NCBI GenBank assembly: GCA_003640385.1
Contig: RCAB01000285.1
Coordinates: 1 to 64,000 of the forward strand
Direction of reading: 5' to 3'
DNA length: 64,000 nucleotides
Origin: Setaria digitata
Taxonomy: Eukaryota; Nematoda; Chromadorea; Rhabditida; Setariidae
In this document: positions 39,902 to 53,243 of the stretch, in pieces
Layout of the letters: every line of letters starts with the position of its first letter
Position numbering within the stretch: the stretch's first letter is position 1
The notes under the pieces: generated by a model
Database searches by the model: none
Told to the model about the DNA's origin: nothing
What the model saw: only the letters and a program-made list of their open reading frames with translations
Made by a program: the position numbers and the translations under genes

Positions 39902-41446
39902 TTTTCGTTTCAGCTATGTATATTTTCAGAATATTTCATATGTTGCTTTCATCTGGTAAACATTATATCAAAGTTTTGAGTTATCAATTTTATGCTGATG
40001 TAAATAATTAAATTTTCGTTTAAGTTCTGTAAAATTGAGTTAGCTAAGATTGATTTCCCACCGGACCGATCATCTGATTGATTCTTTGTTTGCTATATGT
40101 CATTTATCTAAATTAATAAATAGCTTAAATTACAAAGATTGTGATTTAAGGTCTTTAGGACATGCTAAGGTTTTTATATATTGCTTTACTATTTGAAAAC
40201 AAGAGAGTAACTGTACAGGCCGGAATATCAACTGATATTTTAATTAAGCTTAAGCAATTTTCGGTTCATTATATGTTTATCGAGTGATGAATTTTAGGAT
40301 TGTTTCGTCTTTGTTTACAAGCAGTGAAGATTTAGAAGAAAGCACATTTTTTTTCTTTTGGAAATGGGAAGTAGAAAGTAGAAAGAGCATCTTGCTTTTG
40401 TGCTTGGCAGATTTAATAAGATGCTAAAGTTGAAAAATTCGCACAGGGATTCCTTTATCTTTTAACTGCAGAGTGATTATTGTCTTAATTAATTTAGTTG
40501 TTACTGTTCCACGGAAATCGAGCCACGAAAACATCTAATTAGATTTATACAGATAGATCATATGAAATAAGAAATGAACTGAGCAGTTTAAGAAATAGCA
40601 AAAATTCTTTTGGGGATGCTACAACACTCTTGATGTTAAAACCGCAATGGCTTGCTTCTTAGTGTGTAGATCAGCAAAATTTTGTACGGGGCCTACTCAT
40701 TTATAACAGTTTAGGTTGTTGAATGACCGATTTTTGCTGGGAAATCCGTCGGAGTAGTGGGGTTGCTGTTGTCGAAATCCCAATTTTGGACTTTGAGTTA
40801 GAGTGTTGCTGAGGAATGTTTTGGTTGGTCGTTGGCTGTCATTTCATCTGACAATTCTTAATAAAAATGATGGCTGAATATAAGGAAAATAGGTAATATA
40901 TTTATTCTTTCCAATTTATTTCCCTTAAATATTCACTGCTAAGGTTTAAAGTTTGTAGGCTTAATTTATCCCTTAATTTTGCAAAAAATGGCCGTTACTG
41001 AATATTTTTCGAAAACACGTCTCGTCCAAGGATTAGAAGGTAATTAAGGTTCCTAGTGTTCTCGACACGTCTATAGCAATCTCCCATCATTTAGTTATAT
41101 CGAGCATTCGAAAATGGTTACCTATGCCTACTCCTTCAGCTTCTGCTATTATTACTTTTGCCATATCTATTGCAATTTAATCAGAGTCTCACTTAATATT
41201 GTGGTTTAATCAATCATATACATATGACGTTTTAACCAAACCTAATCAGTTGCAGTTTAATTTAATTATACTACAGTTTAATTAGTTCACATATGAATCA
41301 TCAAATGTAAAAAAAAAGCAGACGAAAAGACAGGGCAATGATGGCGAAAAATATAAATAGTTTATTGCAATACATTTAAGAATGGTTTTATAGAAATGTG
41401 GCTGTGAGTGGTGGACATAGAAACTGAATGCTGAATATAATCGGAG
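39902..41446. other. Gap between RNASEK and the kinase gene
   Basis: RNASEK 3'UTR and about 1.3 kb without coding signal. A minus-strand open frame at 41362-41628 is the shadow of the kinase first exon. Confidence 0.55.
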
Positions 41447-44035
41447 ATGTCCGGTAAAAGTGATAGCAGACTTTTAGGTTTAAAAGTTTCCGACACAGTT
41501 GGTGATTGGATTGTGGTCAAGAAACTGGGCAGAGGCGGGTGCGGAGCTGTGTTTGAAGTATGCGCAAAAGTAGGCTCATCGTATAGTTTTGTGGTGAAAA
41601 CATTTTGAAACTGATAAATCTTGATCACAAATGCGCGACCCCTAGTGCTGGTGGCAGAAGCGATACTGCAGAATGAGTAAATTTTGAAACCTGGAACCTT
41701 ACGTATGTCCTACAAGTACCATTAAATAGTGGACATCAAATCATTCCATTCTATAATGCGATTTAAAATGCATTCTGATCGAGGTTTACAAGCCATCCAA
41801 ATCACTGCTATCATGATTCAGCAAGTGGAAGAAAGGAAACATGTGGCAATGAAGGTAGAGTCACGTGACTTGGATCACAATGATCAACTACTTCGGGCAG
41901 AAGCCAGTATCTTGAAGCGTATGCAATACTCTAAACATGTCCCCATTTTCATTGCCGCAGGTAATGACTCATTAATTTTTGAACTGAAATAAGAGAATGA
42001 ACAAAGTGACCAACCATTTAATCCATTAATGAAAAATTAACAAGAACAAACCATTCCCATTGTTTTAAACCTTGTCAGGTCGCACAGCAACGTTCAACTT
42101 TCTCCTGATGGAATTGTTGGGAAAATCACTCAGCGAACTGCACAAATTAGCACCGCATCACCAGTTTACAATGGCTACTGTTTTGAAAATTGCTCTTCAG
42201 GCTCTCAGTGTAGCTTTTCAAACATCTCCCTCACCATCTCTTACATTTTACACCTCCTCTGCTCTAGAAGCAATCTGTTTTGAAGTTTCCATAATGGTGA
42301 AAAATTTCTGGCAACTTGATATGATACCAGAAGACAAATCATGCAGTGGAATATTAAGCACTTTCATACCAAGACGGGGGACAAACCTGATTAACCTTTC
42401 CGACAAACAATTTTAATTTAAACAGTAGAAGAAGTTAATTACATTTATGGAAATTCGTACAGGTATTATTACTTGAGAAATTCCAGCTTTTCATTTTAAG
42501 GCTCTCCGTGATCTCCACAGCGTCTACTTTGTACATCGCGATGTAAAGCCAGCAAATTTTGCCAGTGGCTTGAAAAATGTCAATGTTTTATATATTCTCG
42601 ACTTCGGCCTATCACGACAATTTGCTACATATGACACGACAACAAAAGCGCTTAAATTACGTAAACCACGTGAACGTGCATCATTTCGTGGCACTGTCGC
42701 ATACTGCAGTATTAATGTACATAAACATTTAGAGCAAGGCCGTCACGACGACTTATGGTACCTAACAATAGGATAACATAGCTGAACATACGGAAAGAAA
42801 TAAAGGAGAATGTAAAGAAAGAAATAAACTAAAAGCAGTAGTTAACAAAGTAGCCAAAAGTAGAAAGCAATGAGCAACGTACCTGAATAATGCAACTGAA
42901 TGGAGCTGGAAACATAAATTACTAGCTTATAAATAATTTTTTACCTTATTCCTTCAGAGATGACAATTTTATGAAAAGCAACTAGCACAGAGAATGATCA
43001 GGAAATCGTAGCAATTATCAGAACTTCTCAGGCAATCTGTTGATGATGTGTAATACATAATAAGAGTTAGGTATTGACGACAGCCCCCGGATTAATCAAA
43101 CTTCGAAAAGTGACACTATGATCAATTACAAAACTGTACACTTGAACTAATGAATATTAAACATAATAGGCGTGAATCACTGGGATTACAACGCATTATT
43201 CATTAGTTACTAGGCAAGGTCAGTAAGATCAGTAGACAACTACCTCTTATGCTAATTATGCAATACTTGAAAATGACGAAAGATCAAATGAAAGCCGTCT
43301 TAAGGTCAATGATGTATATGTTAATTGAGTTTATTGCTGGTCGTTTACCATGGAAAGGCTTGGACAGGAAGGAGACGGCTGTTATCAAGCAAACCATCAG
43401 CAAGAGACGGTTGCTGCAGGTAAAATAGTCCCTTTGGTTAATATTTCTGGTCAAAGTTTTAGTCTCAAAAAATTATCCGTATTTCGAATGAGGAAGAATG
43501 ATAAAACCTGTAACTAAAAAACCAAATTAGCCATATACATCTCTGGTTCCAGCAATATGAAAAAGAGTCTCCCCTAAACATACAGCTTGAATTCAACAAT
43601 TTGAGCAGTACAGTGATTTTCCCATAATTAGTGATACAACAAACAAAACAACACTGATATCCAGATGTATACAGATGGCAAAAAAAGAAAAAAAAAAAAA
43701 TACAAACTCAACGAATGTTACAACCACCAAGCTAAACAATTAAGGGTTGTCCGAAGCAATTTGGCATTATCTTGGAATACATTTCTATGCTTCGTTATCA
43801 TCATCGACCCGATTACGATCAAATTGAAAATTTATTTGTGGCTGCCATCGAACATCGTAATATCGACCGAAAAGCTCCTTTCGAATGGGGAGAACCGAAA
43901 GCTCGCGAATATCTTTTGCATATGAAGGGACGAGTAACGGCAGCAGGAGAGAAAGAAGGAAAACCAGCATCAAAACTTGGACAACTGGAAGCAACAGTTA
44001 TGGAATATCGAGTGGATACAACGCAATGCGCATAA
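41447..44035 (+). CDS. Tau-tubulin-kinase-like protein kinase (CK1 group)
   Basis: Ser/Thr protein kinase of the CK1/TTBK-like group that is greatly expanded in nematodes and often sperm-enriched. Exons 41447-41557, 41822-41960, 42079-42209, 42501-42757, 43305-43419, 43745-44035 give 347 residues. Motifs: glycine loop LGRGGCGAVFE, ATP lysine K48 in VAMKVES, LLMELLGKSLSEL, catalytic HRDVKPANF (D141), metal-binding DFG (D161) in ILDFGLSRQF, activation-loop FRGTVAYCS, and MLIEFIAGRLPWKG. All residues needed for activity are present. The C-terminal part ends in PDYDQIENLF plus a short charged tail, so it is little more than a kinase domain. Substrate unknown. Confidence 0.9.
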
Positions 44036-44790
44036 CGACGAAAAAGTTGATACACGTATTGGGGATGCGTAAAATACCTTTCAATGTATAATTAAGTGTG
44101 AAGCAGGCAGTATACAATATGACCAAACTTTGCTTAGAGAAAAAAATCCCTATTTAACAAATTCCCTGTTCCGTACGGATTTCTGCACTGAGCAAACGTA
44201 TTTCGACTCGTTTTTCTACTTCATACATACTACTGTGAGTATACAATAAAAACAATATCACAAAATTTAGAACCTATAATACAACATGTCGAATATAGGA
44301 TAAATTGCTGGCTTAAGAAATTCTATTCAGATCATTCATTATCTAAAGAATAAACAAATAATAACTAGAAGCCCACTAATCACAACAAAGTACACATAAA
44401 TGATAACAAAATAAAATGCGAAGTAATGAAGAAAATATGTACGGCACTTGGAACCACCGGTAATCTTAATGAAAACCATACCGTTAATATCAAGGAGACC
44501 ATAATGTCAAGATACAAACAAGAAACAAACTGGAATAAAACATACCCAGTTTTAGAGCAGGGTTTTTATTACAAAGTTAATCACAGTAATTACAAAAAAA
44601 AAAAAAAGGAGTAAGACCATTCTGAGAGAGAATGATCGTAGATCAATAAGCTGCAACAAAAAAGCATTTAATCTCAAAGATGAAATAATATGAAAATAAG
44701 AGAGCGAGGGGCTTTCGGCGTTTACATTATATTAACGTATATCAGAAGAATTTGCCATTGATTTGATTTTCAGAATATACTTTTTTAAGG
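44036..44790. other. Convergent gap, kinase and FLYWCH-like gene
   Basis: No supported gene. The open frame at 44426-44614 is polar but isolated. The alternative frame of the FLYWCH-like gene's last exon would extend into 44745-44790. Confidence 0.5.
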
Positions 44791-47039
44791 TCATCTTTTG
44801 AGGTTAATGCCCCGGTTGTATTTGTAACTACACAGACCTCTTCTTTTGGTGGTAATGTACAACTGAAAAGAAAAAATACTTTTTAAAAAAAACAGCAAAA
44901 TAACTGGAGGAATCACCTGCTCAGTAGATATGTCTTCTCTCAGAAGAATAATTCCAGTATCTTCTGTTAAGGCTTCAGACTTTTTCATTCCATTCATAAA
45001 TTTTTCACTTCCTATGTTAGTCGTTTTACTCTCCTACTAGTTCAGACCAGGAAAAACGGCATTTTGCGTTCCACAATTTAGAGACCACAAACACGAACTT
45101 GCTATATATTACCATTCACATTATCCTCTTATAATATTACAGCTCTAAATAATAAAGTTATCAAATCTCCAAATTTTTAAATAACTGAAAATTTCTTTAG
45201 CATGCAACTACAGAAAGCAAGGTTAAACAGTAATAAAACAAATTAAAAGAAGTACACTAACGGATAAAGCGAACCTTTGTTCAAAACTGGCAGGACCCCC
45301 AAAATGAGCAAAGATATATTCCGGGAATGTTCTCTCCTGAAGGTACATATTATGCCAGTACTGTGAACGCTTGTGACCACCTTGATATGGCTGATGGACA
45401 TTTACTTCTGCATGGGATTCTTCATCAACCTTAATATTACATAATCTTAACAACCTTAACCTTACTTATAAAGTATTATTTTGAATCCATCCACCATTCT
45501 TATCAGATTCACTGGTATAATTGGCAATTAGACTGCCACACCTTATGTCATGCATTTTAAAAAAATTTCCACTCCTTTAAAATTACATTTTTCATAGAAA
45601 GGCAAGTTCGGGTATGAGAACAGAATCACTTTTTCTTTTCCACTACGACAACGAATAATCTAACAGTGCTTCTTTTCCTAAAGTATCTCCTCATTTACTA
45701 AAACAATATCTTTCCATTTTTCCGCACGCCATCGGATAACATCATTAAAAAAAAAAAAGAAATGAAAACTGTGACCACCAGAAAAATCATTAAACATCAG
45801 TGCAAAACTTTATTATATCAAATGAATTTCAACACTTTTAAAAGATTTTTTCCAGGAACGGGTATGAAGAACATTTGACAATGGACAAGTAATTATACCT
45901 TATATGTAAATTACGTAAAGGATTTAAGGCTAAATAATCTGCTATTTGAACAAAAAGTTTTGTAGGAAGAAATAATAAAAGAAATATATACATATATACC
46001 TTCAGGTCTTCGTCTTCCTTCACATTTTGTAAAACTTCCTTTTTTGTTTCCCGATCGAACTGTTTCATTCGTAAAGCAGACTGTGTGTATAGTTGACATA
46101 ATTCGTTGTGCAATGGATATGCCGTTCCAACAATGGAGTCATTAACCATAGTAATGTAAGCTGTTCGACCGGCACCATTTTTCTTTTTCAGCCAATCACA
46201 GCGTGAACAACGATAATAAGCACGAGTTGCTTGTTTGGTGCTCTGTCTGTATACACGATAGCCATCATTTTCTGCTATTGCGATGAGTCCCAAATTGCCT
46301 CGCCGATTTAATAACCGTATAATTTCAACTTTACTTATCTAAATAATTTCAATTAAGAAATACATAATGCAGCAGAAGTGAAATAATACGGATCAATATG
46401 TGGTTTGATGCAATAATGAAATATGAAAGAGAAATGGTATACTAAAATAGATATTGACTTTCTAAAGGAATTAATTACCACGATCAAAATCATGAACCAT
46501 TTCAATAATGTAAAAGCTCACATTAGTTTCCTCTTTAGTGCTCAAATCGTAAACATCTGTGCTCCAAAATGCCTCACATGTGTCACCATTTTCATATGTT
46601 ACATCGCTACAACTAGCTGAGAAATTCATCAACTCCGTGTATGTTTTTACATCACCGTTTTCCTACAAATCAATATAATTAAATGAACATGTACTTGAGC
46701 CTTCGAATACATCAAGGCCTTCCGCTTCATATTTATGATATTTGTATATCAAACCTACCACTATTTAGAAATGGACCTTGAGCTCTACTATTTCCTTCTT
46801 CAAATGTGAAAGGAAAAGCGAAATGCAATTTTCTACTAAAACTGCAAAATCCTCATAATGCAAAAAACAGGAAATTATCTGTCCAGTAAACTTCGAAACT
46901 AAATCAAAGTCCAACGGTTTAACTGTGGTCGAAACCGTCGATACTGGAAATGGAAAAAAAAATATTTCTATGATCTGGATAAAGAAATTAAAAGTCAAAC
47001 CTGAAAACAAAGTGTTTAAAAATAAGATAGATGAATAGC

Positions 47040-47125
<86 letters not shown>

Positions 47126-48623
47126 ATACTAAAAATACTGAAAGATATTTAAAAAGTCTAATATTCTTGATAAAAAAAATATTACACTTTCCACTTCCAC
47201 AATACGATATTGCAATTCGTTATCGTTATCGTCATTTTCTTTTGGGTCGATATTCGCTGTTGCAGATACACGCTCCTGAAATAAGTAAATTAGATAACAA
47301 TATTGATTCATGATCTCTAGTTACAAAAATCTCACAAAAATTCTAATTATTTCAAAGATTCCTGCTAAATTAAGGGACATATAGTCAGATCAAATTTACC
47401 TCATAAATTTAAAAGTAAACTACCTTTTCTTTCAATGCTTTCACTTTCGAACGAACGGTATAACGAGACAGCGATTTTCCGAAGATAACATTGAGTAGTT
47501 CCGTTCCCTTCCTTTCAGAAATGGTACCACCAGCAATCCAGTGTAACACACAGTCAACATCTTCCAGTGACCAATCAGGCTCAGTCTTACTAAATTAGAT
47601 TTCCAGGATCAGGGTTATTTATAAGCAAAAAATTTAAAGTAATATCAAGCCTTGTTAACCTGACCAACGAGAGAGAACCGAACTCAAAGCTCATCATGAT
47701 TATTCAAGCTTTCAATGATGCAATCGCTACCAACAGACCTGTCGCCCCATTGAATAAATACTCTCCCGGTGACCAGTCGAATGGTCACCTGCTTTCTCGA
47801 AATGCCATTCTGCAACACGCGAGGTCCATCATTCATCGACAAGTCAAGCACGCATACCACCTAGTTAATTTTGCTTCCATGATTGCGATAACATCTGGTA
47901 AAGAATTTATTTGACGAACAGTTCGATCTTCTACAAGGTAGTAAAGTGACAAGCCTAACACCCTTCACCACTTCATCGTCTCCTTCATCCAATTTCTGGT
48001 TTCTCGCAGTTGTTACTGACCACGTATATCTCCTTTCTGTATATCGACGACTTCAAAATGATTACTCATAGGAAGTAATCTGTGGCTTTCCTTCCGGCTT
48101 CTTTACAACAATATAAAACCCATCTCTTCGTCCCATTATTTTTAACAAGGAAATGTATCTTTGACTTCTTGACCCAGGTAGACACAATTATCCATTTCCT
48201 CTACAGTGACGACGCTTACTTGTCCTTATGGGCTCTAGGACTTTCTATTCTTGCAACCTGTTTTAATCCCAATACGTTTTTCTGGAACAGAACTGTATCG
48301 CCCGTGAAGTGCAAATGATACCAAGTTGTCCACAGAAAAATTTTTGTCACCTATGTAGTAGAAGAGAAAGTTATCAGTAATGAAAGGAAGAGATCGACTT
48401 GCGCGATGCCTGCACCAAGGGAATGAAGAAACGACACAAGAAGGTCATTTATGATCAATTGGGAACAGTATGCTGTTCGAAAGATCGGATAAGGACAATC
48501 AGTGTAAAATTTTTTCATTTCGTATCTGGCTATTAAACATCGACGACAGAAACTTTAAAAAAGTATTCACTTATCCTTAACCGATGAATTGGACGGTGCT
48601 GCTGTGGTGGCCGCTGTACTCAT
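44791..48623 (-). CDS. FLYWCH-like zinc-binding protein (nine exons)
   Basis: Possible DNA-binding nuclear protein. Exons reading downward: 48623-48571, 47589-47424, 47275-47188, 46943-46777, 46662-46555, 46338-46000, 45429-45258, 45011-44917, 44862-44791; 419 residues. Residues about 20-72 (EPDWSLEDVDCVLHWIAGG to YTVRSKVKALKEK) form a small helical domain I cannot name. Exon 6 has a FLYWCH-like pattern: NDGYRVYRQSTKQ, then YYRCSRCDW (C-x2-C) and YPLHNELC (H and C ligands). Exons 7 and 8 match nothing. The first intron (about 0.98 kb) is long; intron 3 holds an 82-nt homopolymer. The last exon is doubtful: the phase-0 frame ends after 23 residues, while a second frame there looks more protein-like. 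The ATG lies one base after a TTTGCAG acceptor. Confidence 0.6.
47043..47124. repeat. 82-nt poly-A tract
   Basis: Uninterrupted run of 82 A on the plus strand (poly-T in the sense of the host gene), inside intron 3 of the FLYWCH-like gene. No matching insertion or target-site duplication is evident. Confidence 0.95.
47590..48570. other. Long first intron of the FLYWCH-like gene
   Basis: No nested gene supported. Plus-strand open frames at 47696-47914 and 48082-48318 have no splice or family signal. Confidence 0.45.
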
Positions 48624-50040
48624 TCTGCAAATTCCCGGAACTCCGCGGATGTTTCTTCGACTTAATCTTCTTCAAGCATCTGGAATTTGAAGCAAGAATG
48701 CCAAAAAAAGTTATTGTTGTAGTCATACATAATTGAGAAGAAAAATCATTTCAATTATTTTTCGAAGTGATAAGAGCCAATGGGTGACCATTCATTGACC
48801 CCATCTAAGAAGCCTTCCACGCAGTCACTCTCTGCATCACCTCAACTTTGCCATCAAAGAATGGAACTCATCCCAATTCTCCGTTCAGACCTCGCACCGT
48901 TAAACAGACCGAACTTCAACCGTTCATACACATTCATCAAAGGTGACGTCGTATGAAACTGATTCGTTTCAAAGGTAAATTTCTAGTGACACCCTGGACA
49001 CACCACAGATTCACTGCACATCTGCAAAGGTCTTTTACCTGGCCTCTCTGTAATTTTCATAGTTTCAATATGCAAAACTTTCTCGCAGATACTAATAGAT
49101 TACGGTAAGTACAAGAACAAATTAAACCAAATTCCACTTGACGCTAGTTTGGCCCTTCGAGGAATTGACAGTTCACTATCTATCTCAAATAGACATAGTA
49201 CTTCCAGAAGTAACAACATCCATAGATGAATTGCTGGAGAAAAGTCAGTGATGTGAAGGAGTGAAAACATTCAAAATAAGTAGTTTTATTACAAGTATCT
49301 AAATCATGGCATTTTTTAAACGAAACAGTTCGTATTAGTCTCTTGGAACATTTTCCTTCCCTTTTTGTTATTCTTTCCCTTTCTGCTCACTAGCTAATTA
49401 CGTTCACCTTTAAAGGAAATAACATGAATGCCTCGTTAGATTTTCCAAATCTGTCTGTCGTTAAATTTATCTTTAATCTTTCGCCTTACCACAACCGTTC
49501 TTTTAGCGAAGGAAGGATGCTGAACACTTTATTGATTTACAAATTTATTTGGCCTACTGTTCGATGAAGTGTCTCGGATCTTCATGTCAGGATTATGATT
49601 ATTACAAGTATTCAACTACCCCCAGCTAAACCTCGAAGTCCAGCCCACCCTCCTTCCAACGATTTTCCGTTCAAATGCAACCGTAAAATGGGCCGATCCT
49701 CATTTTGCGGATTCTTGGGTCCCGAGTTCTGAGCTTGGCGGTATGTCTAAAAGGTAGGAGCAATTGAATATTGCGGTCACGTTACTGATATCTTCCGCTC
49801 TTGTATATTGAGTTTGTGCTAGTTCTTTAGAGGATTTTGGCGGCGAAAGATTTTCAAGGCATTTTCCTCATCTTCAATAACCGCGAGTCAGATGCTACGT
49901 GGGTACGTAATTAACCGAGGTGTAAAGTGCGCTTGACACAGGCACGTTTTCCTTCCTGAGCTGGGATCGAGTGTCTCGAAGTTTTTTCATGTTGCTTAAC
50001 CTTTAGCAAACCTCACTGACTTACCAGATCAGGTGCCATC
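48624..50040. other. Divergent gap, FLYWCH-like gene and eIF4E
   Basis: About 1.4 kb without coding signal. A trans-splice-type acceptor (CCAGATCAG) ends at 50032, eight bases before the eIF4E start. Confidence 0.55.
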
Positions 50041-51817
50041 ATGGCAATCGATGATTCAGCATCAGAACGATCAGGATCTGAAACGATGGTAGTGATGAAG
50101 TGTAACGGTGACGCGGTCCATCATCCAGAAGAGGAAGCAGACCTTTCTTGTGGCTCACCAGAACCAGTATGTGTTCCATTTTTTTCACTGATCTGGTTCG
50201 ATTTTATTTCACTGCTTTCTTTTTGCTTTTTAGAAGATTGACTCTTTAATTCCCAGTCATCCACTGAAATTTATTTGGACTTATTGGTACTTGAATGATC
50301 AACGCGATAAAAGTTGGGAAAAACGACTTAAAGTTGTGTCTAACTTTGGTACAGTCGAGGAATTTTGGGCGTAAGTGTATTTCATATTCTTCTCTCATTT
50401 GTATTTATCTGTATACGTAACGCCAGATCTACTTAACATAATGTAATAGTTGATATCCCATCCTAAAACATAGCATGATATATTGAATCATGAACCAACT
50501 TTCTCTTCTTCTTAAGCTACTGTCACTGTTAAACAAGTGATAGTGATAATTTTGTCGACTAGATGGAAAAAAACATGGTGAATTCTTCTGATTAGTTTTG
50601 AATTTAAAAAGAAAAAGAGAAACAATAGAAATTGGATTCAAAATTGACGATATTTTTTGATGCTTTTCGTCAATTTACAGGACGAGGCGAAAACCCTTTT
50701 CTCATTTTAGGGAACCGTTTGTTACGTGACATTTATGTTCTGCACAGAACTAAACCTATGAGTAATTCATTTCATTTCAGCCTTTATGTTAATATTCGTC
50801 CACCATCATTACTGCCTACAGCTTGCGATTACAGTGTTTTTAAAAAGGACATTCAACCGATGTGGGAGGTTCCAGAAAATGCTAAGGGTGGTCGATGGCT
50901 GATAACAGTATAATTTTATTTCATCAAGATGGCGATATAGTTGTAATTGTGTGAAGTTATCCGAAAAAAAAAAACACTCAGATATTAATGATGTTTTTCG
51001 TGGATCTTTTTTTTTTTCGCCTTATTTGAGTAAGTCAAAGATATGTAATATGTATTATATACTTACAGATTGACAAATCTAGGCATCATGACCTATTGGA
51101 TGTGATCTGGTTGGAAGTGTTGCTAGCTGTAATAGGTCAACAATTTGGGAAATATACAGAGGACATATGTGGTGTAGTTGTCAACATAAGAAATAAGGGA
51201 TCGAAGGTACGTTTGCGGTATTTGTCTGACAGTAGTTAGTTAGCTTATGTTAACAATTTTAGATCAGTATTTGGACAACAGATTGTAACAACGATGAGTC
51301 GAATTGCAAAATTGGGTAACTTTTTCTTTCTGTATTTGTACTTTGAAATTTCAATATAGGGAAGAGAAACATTCAGAAAATATTAAACTTTACTATAAAG
51401 CTCAATGTTTAAGGTGTGACTCATTACAATAGAATCAAGGCTTTGACTCAGGCCGTTGTCACTCTACCAGCGTTGTTTATCTTACTGTTTACAAATACTG
51501 GTTAGGGAAGTCCTGTTGATGCTTCTGTTTTTGGTCCGTTACTTTTGCACAACTATTATTTCGAATCGAGTGGATCTTTTTTATCAGACGTGATACTGAC
51601 TGATGCGCCGATTTTGCGGCCTTGAGCTTGGAAAAATGCGAAGTGTTTTTCATTTCTTTGTAGAGAAATATTGAAACAAAAGTTGATGAACCCTGATATC
51701 GATTCGAAAGTCCAGCGACCAATATTTGATGTGCTTCGTTATGAGGACCACCAAGAAGTGCAGAATAAAAGTTCCAGTTCTGTGAAAGCCAAACATATAA
51801 TTACAGCTTCAGAATAG
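50041..51817 (+). CDS. eIF4E: Cap-binding translation initiation factor eIF4E
   Basis: Binds the mRNA 5' cap and, through eIF4G, recruits ribosomes. Exons 50041-50166, 50234-50370, 50781-50907, 51069-51206, 51263-51315, 51664-51817 give 244 residues. The eight family tryptophan positions are largely kept: W57 and W60 (IWTYWYL), cap-stacking W70 (KSWEKR) and W116 (QPMWE), eIF4G-contact W87 (VEEFWALY) and W180 (ISIWTTDC), each 14 higher than the human number. Two Trp at W57/W60 place it in class I, not the 4EHP class. The first 50 residues are an acidic, Ser-rich variable arm. In worms with trans-splicing, eIF4E paralogues differ in accepting the trimethylated cap; that cannot be read off here. 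Confidence 0.95.
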
Positions 51818-53243
51818 TAATTCCCAAGCCTTACTGGGAGAAAAATTGCATATTTTATGTGCGGGTTCTATAGTTTTGTTTTTCCGCGCTGTTGTTAATG
51901 GAGATTTGGAACATGTATTTGTAATCTGTTCAAGGAAAGGTGTTTATTTCCTTTGAAGAAGTTAAAAAGTCTTTTCATTTTCAAGCAAGGTCATTCGATT
52001 TTGCTTCTGCTTTGTTATGATTTAGTCTTAAAAAAAAGAACTGAACTGTTGGGGTGGATGGGAAAAACGAGTTCCAGCAAATTAGCATATGATGCAGAAA
52101 AAGGTGATGAATGAGAGTTCCGATTATCAGGTTGCACTTTGTGGGTGCCGGTTGACGTGCAATAGTGCGGCATGGATATATGTGTATGTGTGTGTGTGTG
52201 TGTTTTATGGTGTGCGTGTGTGTGAGTGGCATGCATGTTTATGAGTGTATATGGATGTATGTATGCTAGTTATTTTGGTTGGTTTACTTGTTAATTAACT
52301 GGTGCGACGTCATGATAATGCATTTTTTGAAATACTTCTGTTATGATGTAATACAAGGTGTTAACAGCAAATGTTAGAATGCTTGAATAAATTCCATGAA
52401 AGACCACCCGCTCAATAGAAGGATAGCACATTTCTTCATTACTTGCAGGGTTCTATCATATTAATATTGTTTATCCTTATTATTGTAATACTATTAATTA
52501 TCACTACAGCACTGGCTTTCATGTGTATCACTTCTGCGTGAAAGAAAGGAAATGTGACATAGGCCGAAAGTCCTTGACATTTCCTGGTGTTTCTGTTGGA
52601 ATTGTAAAAATTATATTTGGTGAGCGATTGAAATATTGCACAAGGTAATAAATAGTTGTTAACCTTCTGTAAAACTTCGACGAAAAAGAAATTAGTTGAA
52701 CAGAGTAGCAGCAGCTCCTTCCCTTCTTATGTAATACCGTATATCATGTTTATGTTAATGCTTTTCGTTCGATTTTCACTATCAGTGTTTAGTTAAATAT
52801 GTCAATAGTTTTCAGACATTTACACACCAAGGTGTGAACAAATTGTTGGGGTACTTAATTATATGTGTGTAATCTTCGTTCAAGCTTGACATGGTTTGGG
52901 TGGAAGTTTTCGTTGTACCTGAATGTCAGTCCTCCTAATAGTCTAATATTTCTACAGAATACAACTTTCAAGTTTCAGTGTATACTGTCAACTTGTTCAG
53001 TTTTTAACTATTGGCATCATGACAGCGGTGTTCTTGATGTTTGTTTATTAAGCTATTTGATAATGAATTTTGGCAAACTAATCGAGAAAGAGTGCAAAGA
53101 AAAGGTTGAGATCTCGGTGGTTTAGAAACTTAGAAATATGCGGTTTCTGTTATCCCAGGCTTCTTGGGAAGGGATACGGCGATGTCGCACTATCAGGACT
53201 TACGCCTCGGCTTAATAAAGCAGGTGCTATGTGCTTTCAGCAA
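51818..53243. other. Gap between eIF4E and PEX3
   Basis: eIF4E 3'UTR, then non-coding sequence. A (GT)n-rich microsatellite lies at 52184-52230. The open frame at 52865-53125 is taken as chance. A TTTCAG trans-splice acceptor ends at 53240. Confidence 0.55.
52184..52230. repeat. Imperfect (GT)n microsatellite
   Basis: Interrupted GT repeat; its complement produces two His/Thr-rich minus-strand open frames that are not genes. Confidence 0.85.

Noticed and set aside
43785..44055. Minus-strand frames opposite the kinase last exon
   Set aside because: Shadows of the coding exon with no family signal.
51981..52236. His/Thr-rich minus-strand proteins
   Set aside because: They are translations of the GT microsatellite.
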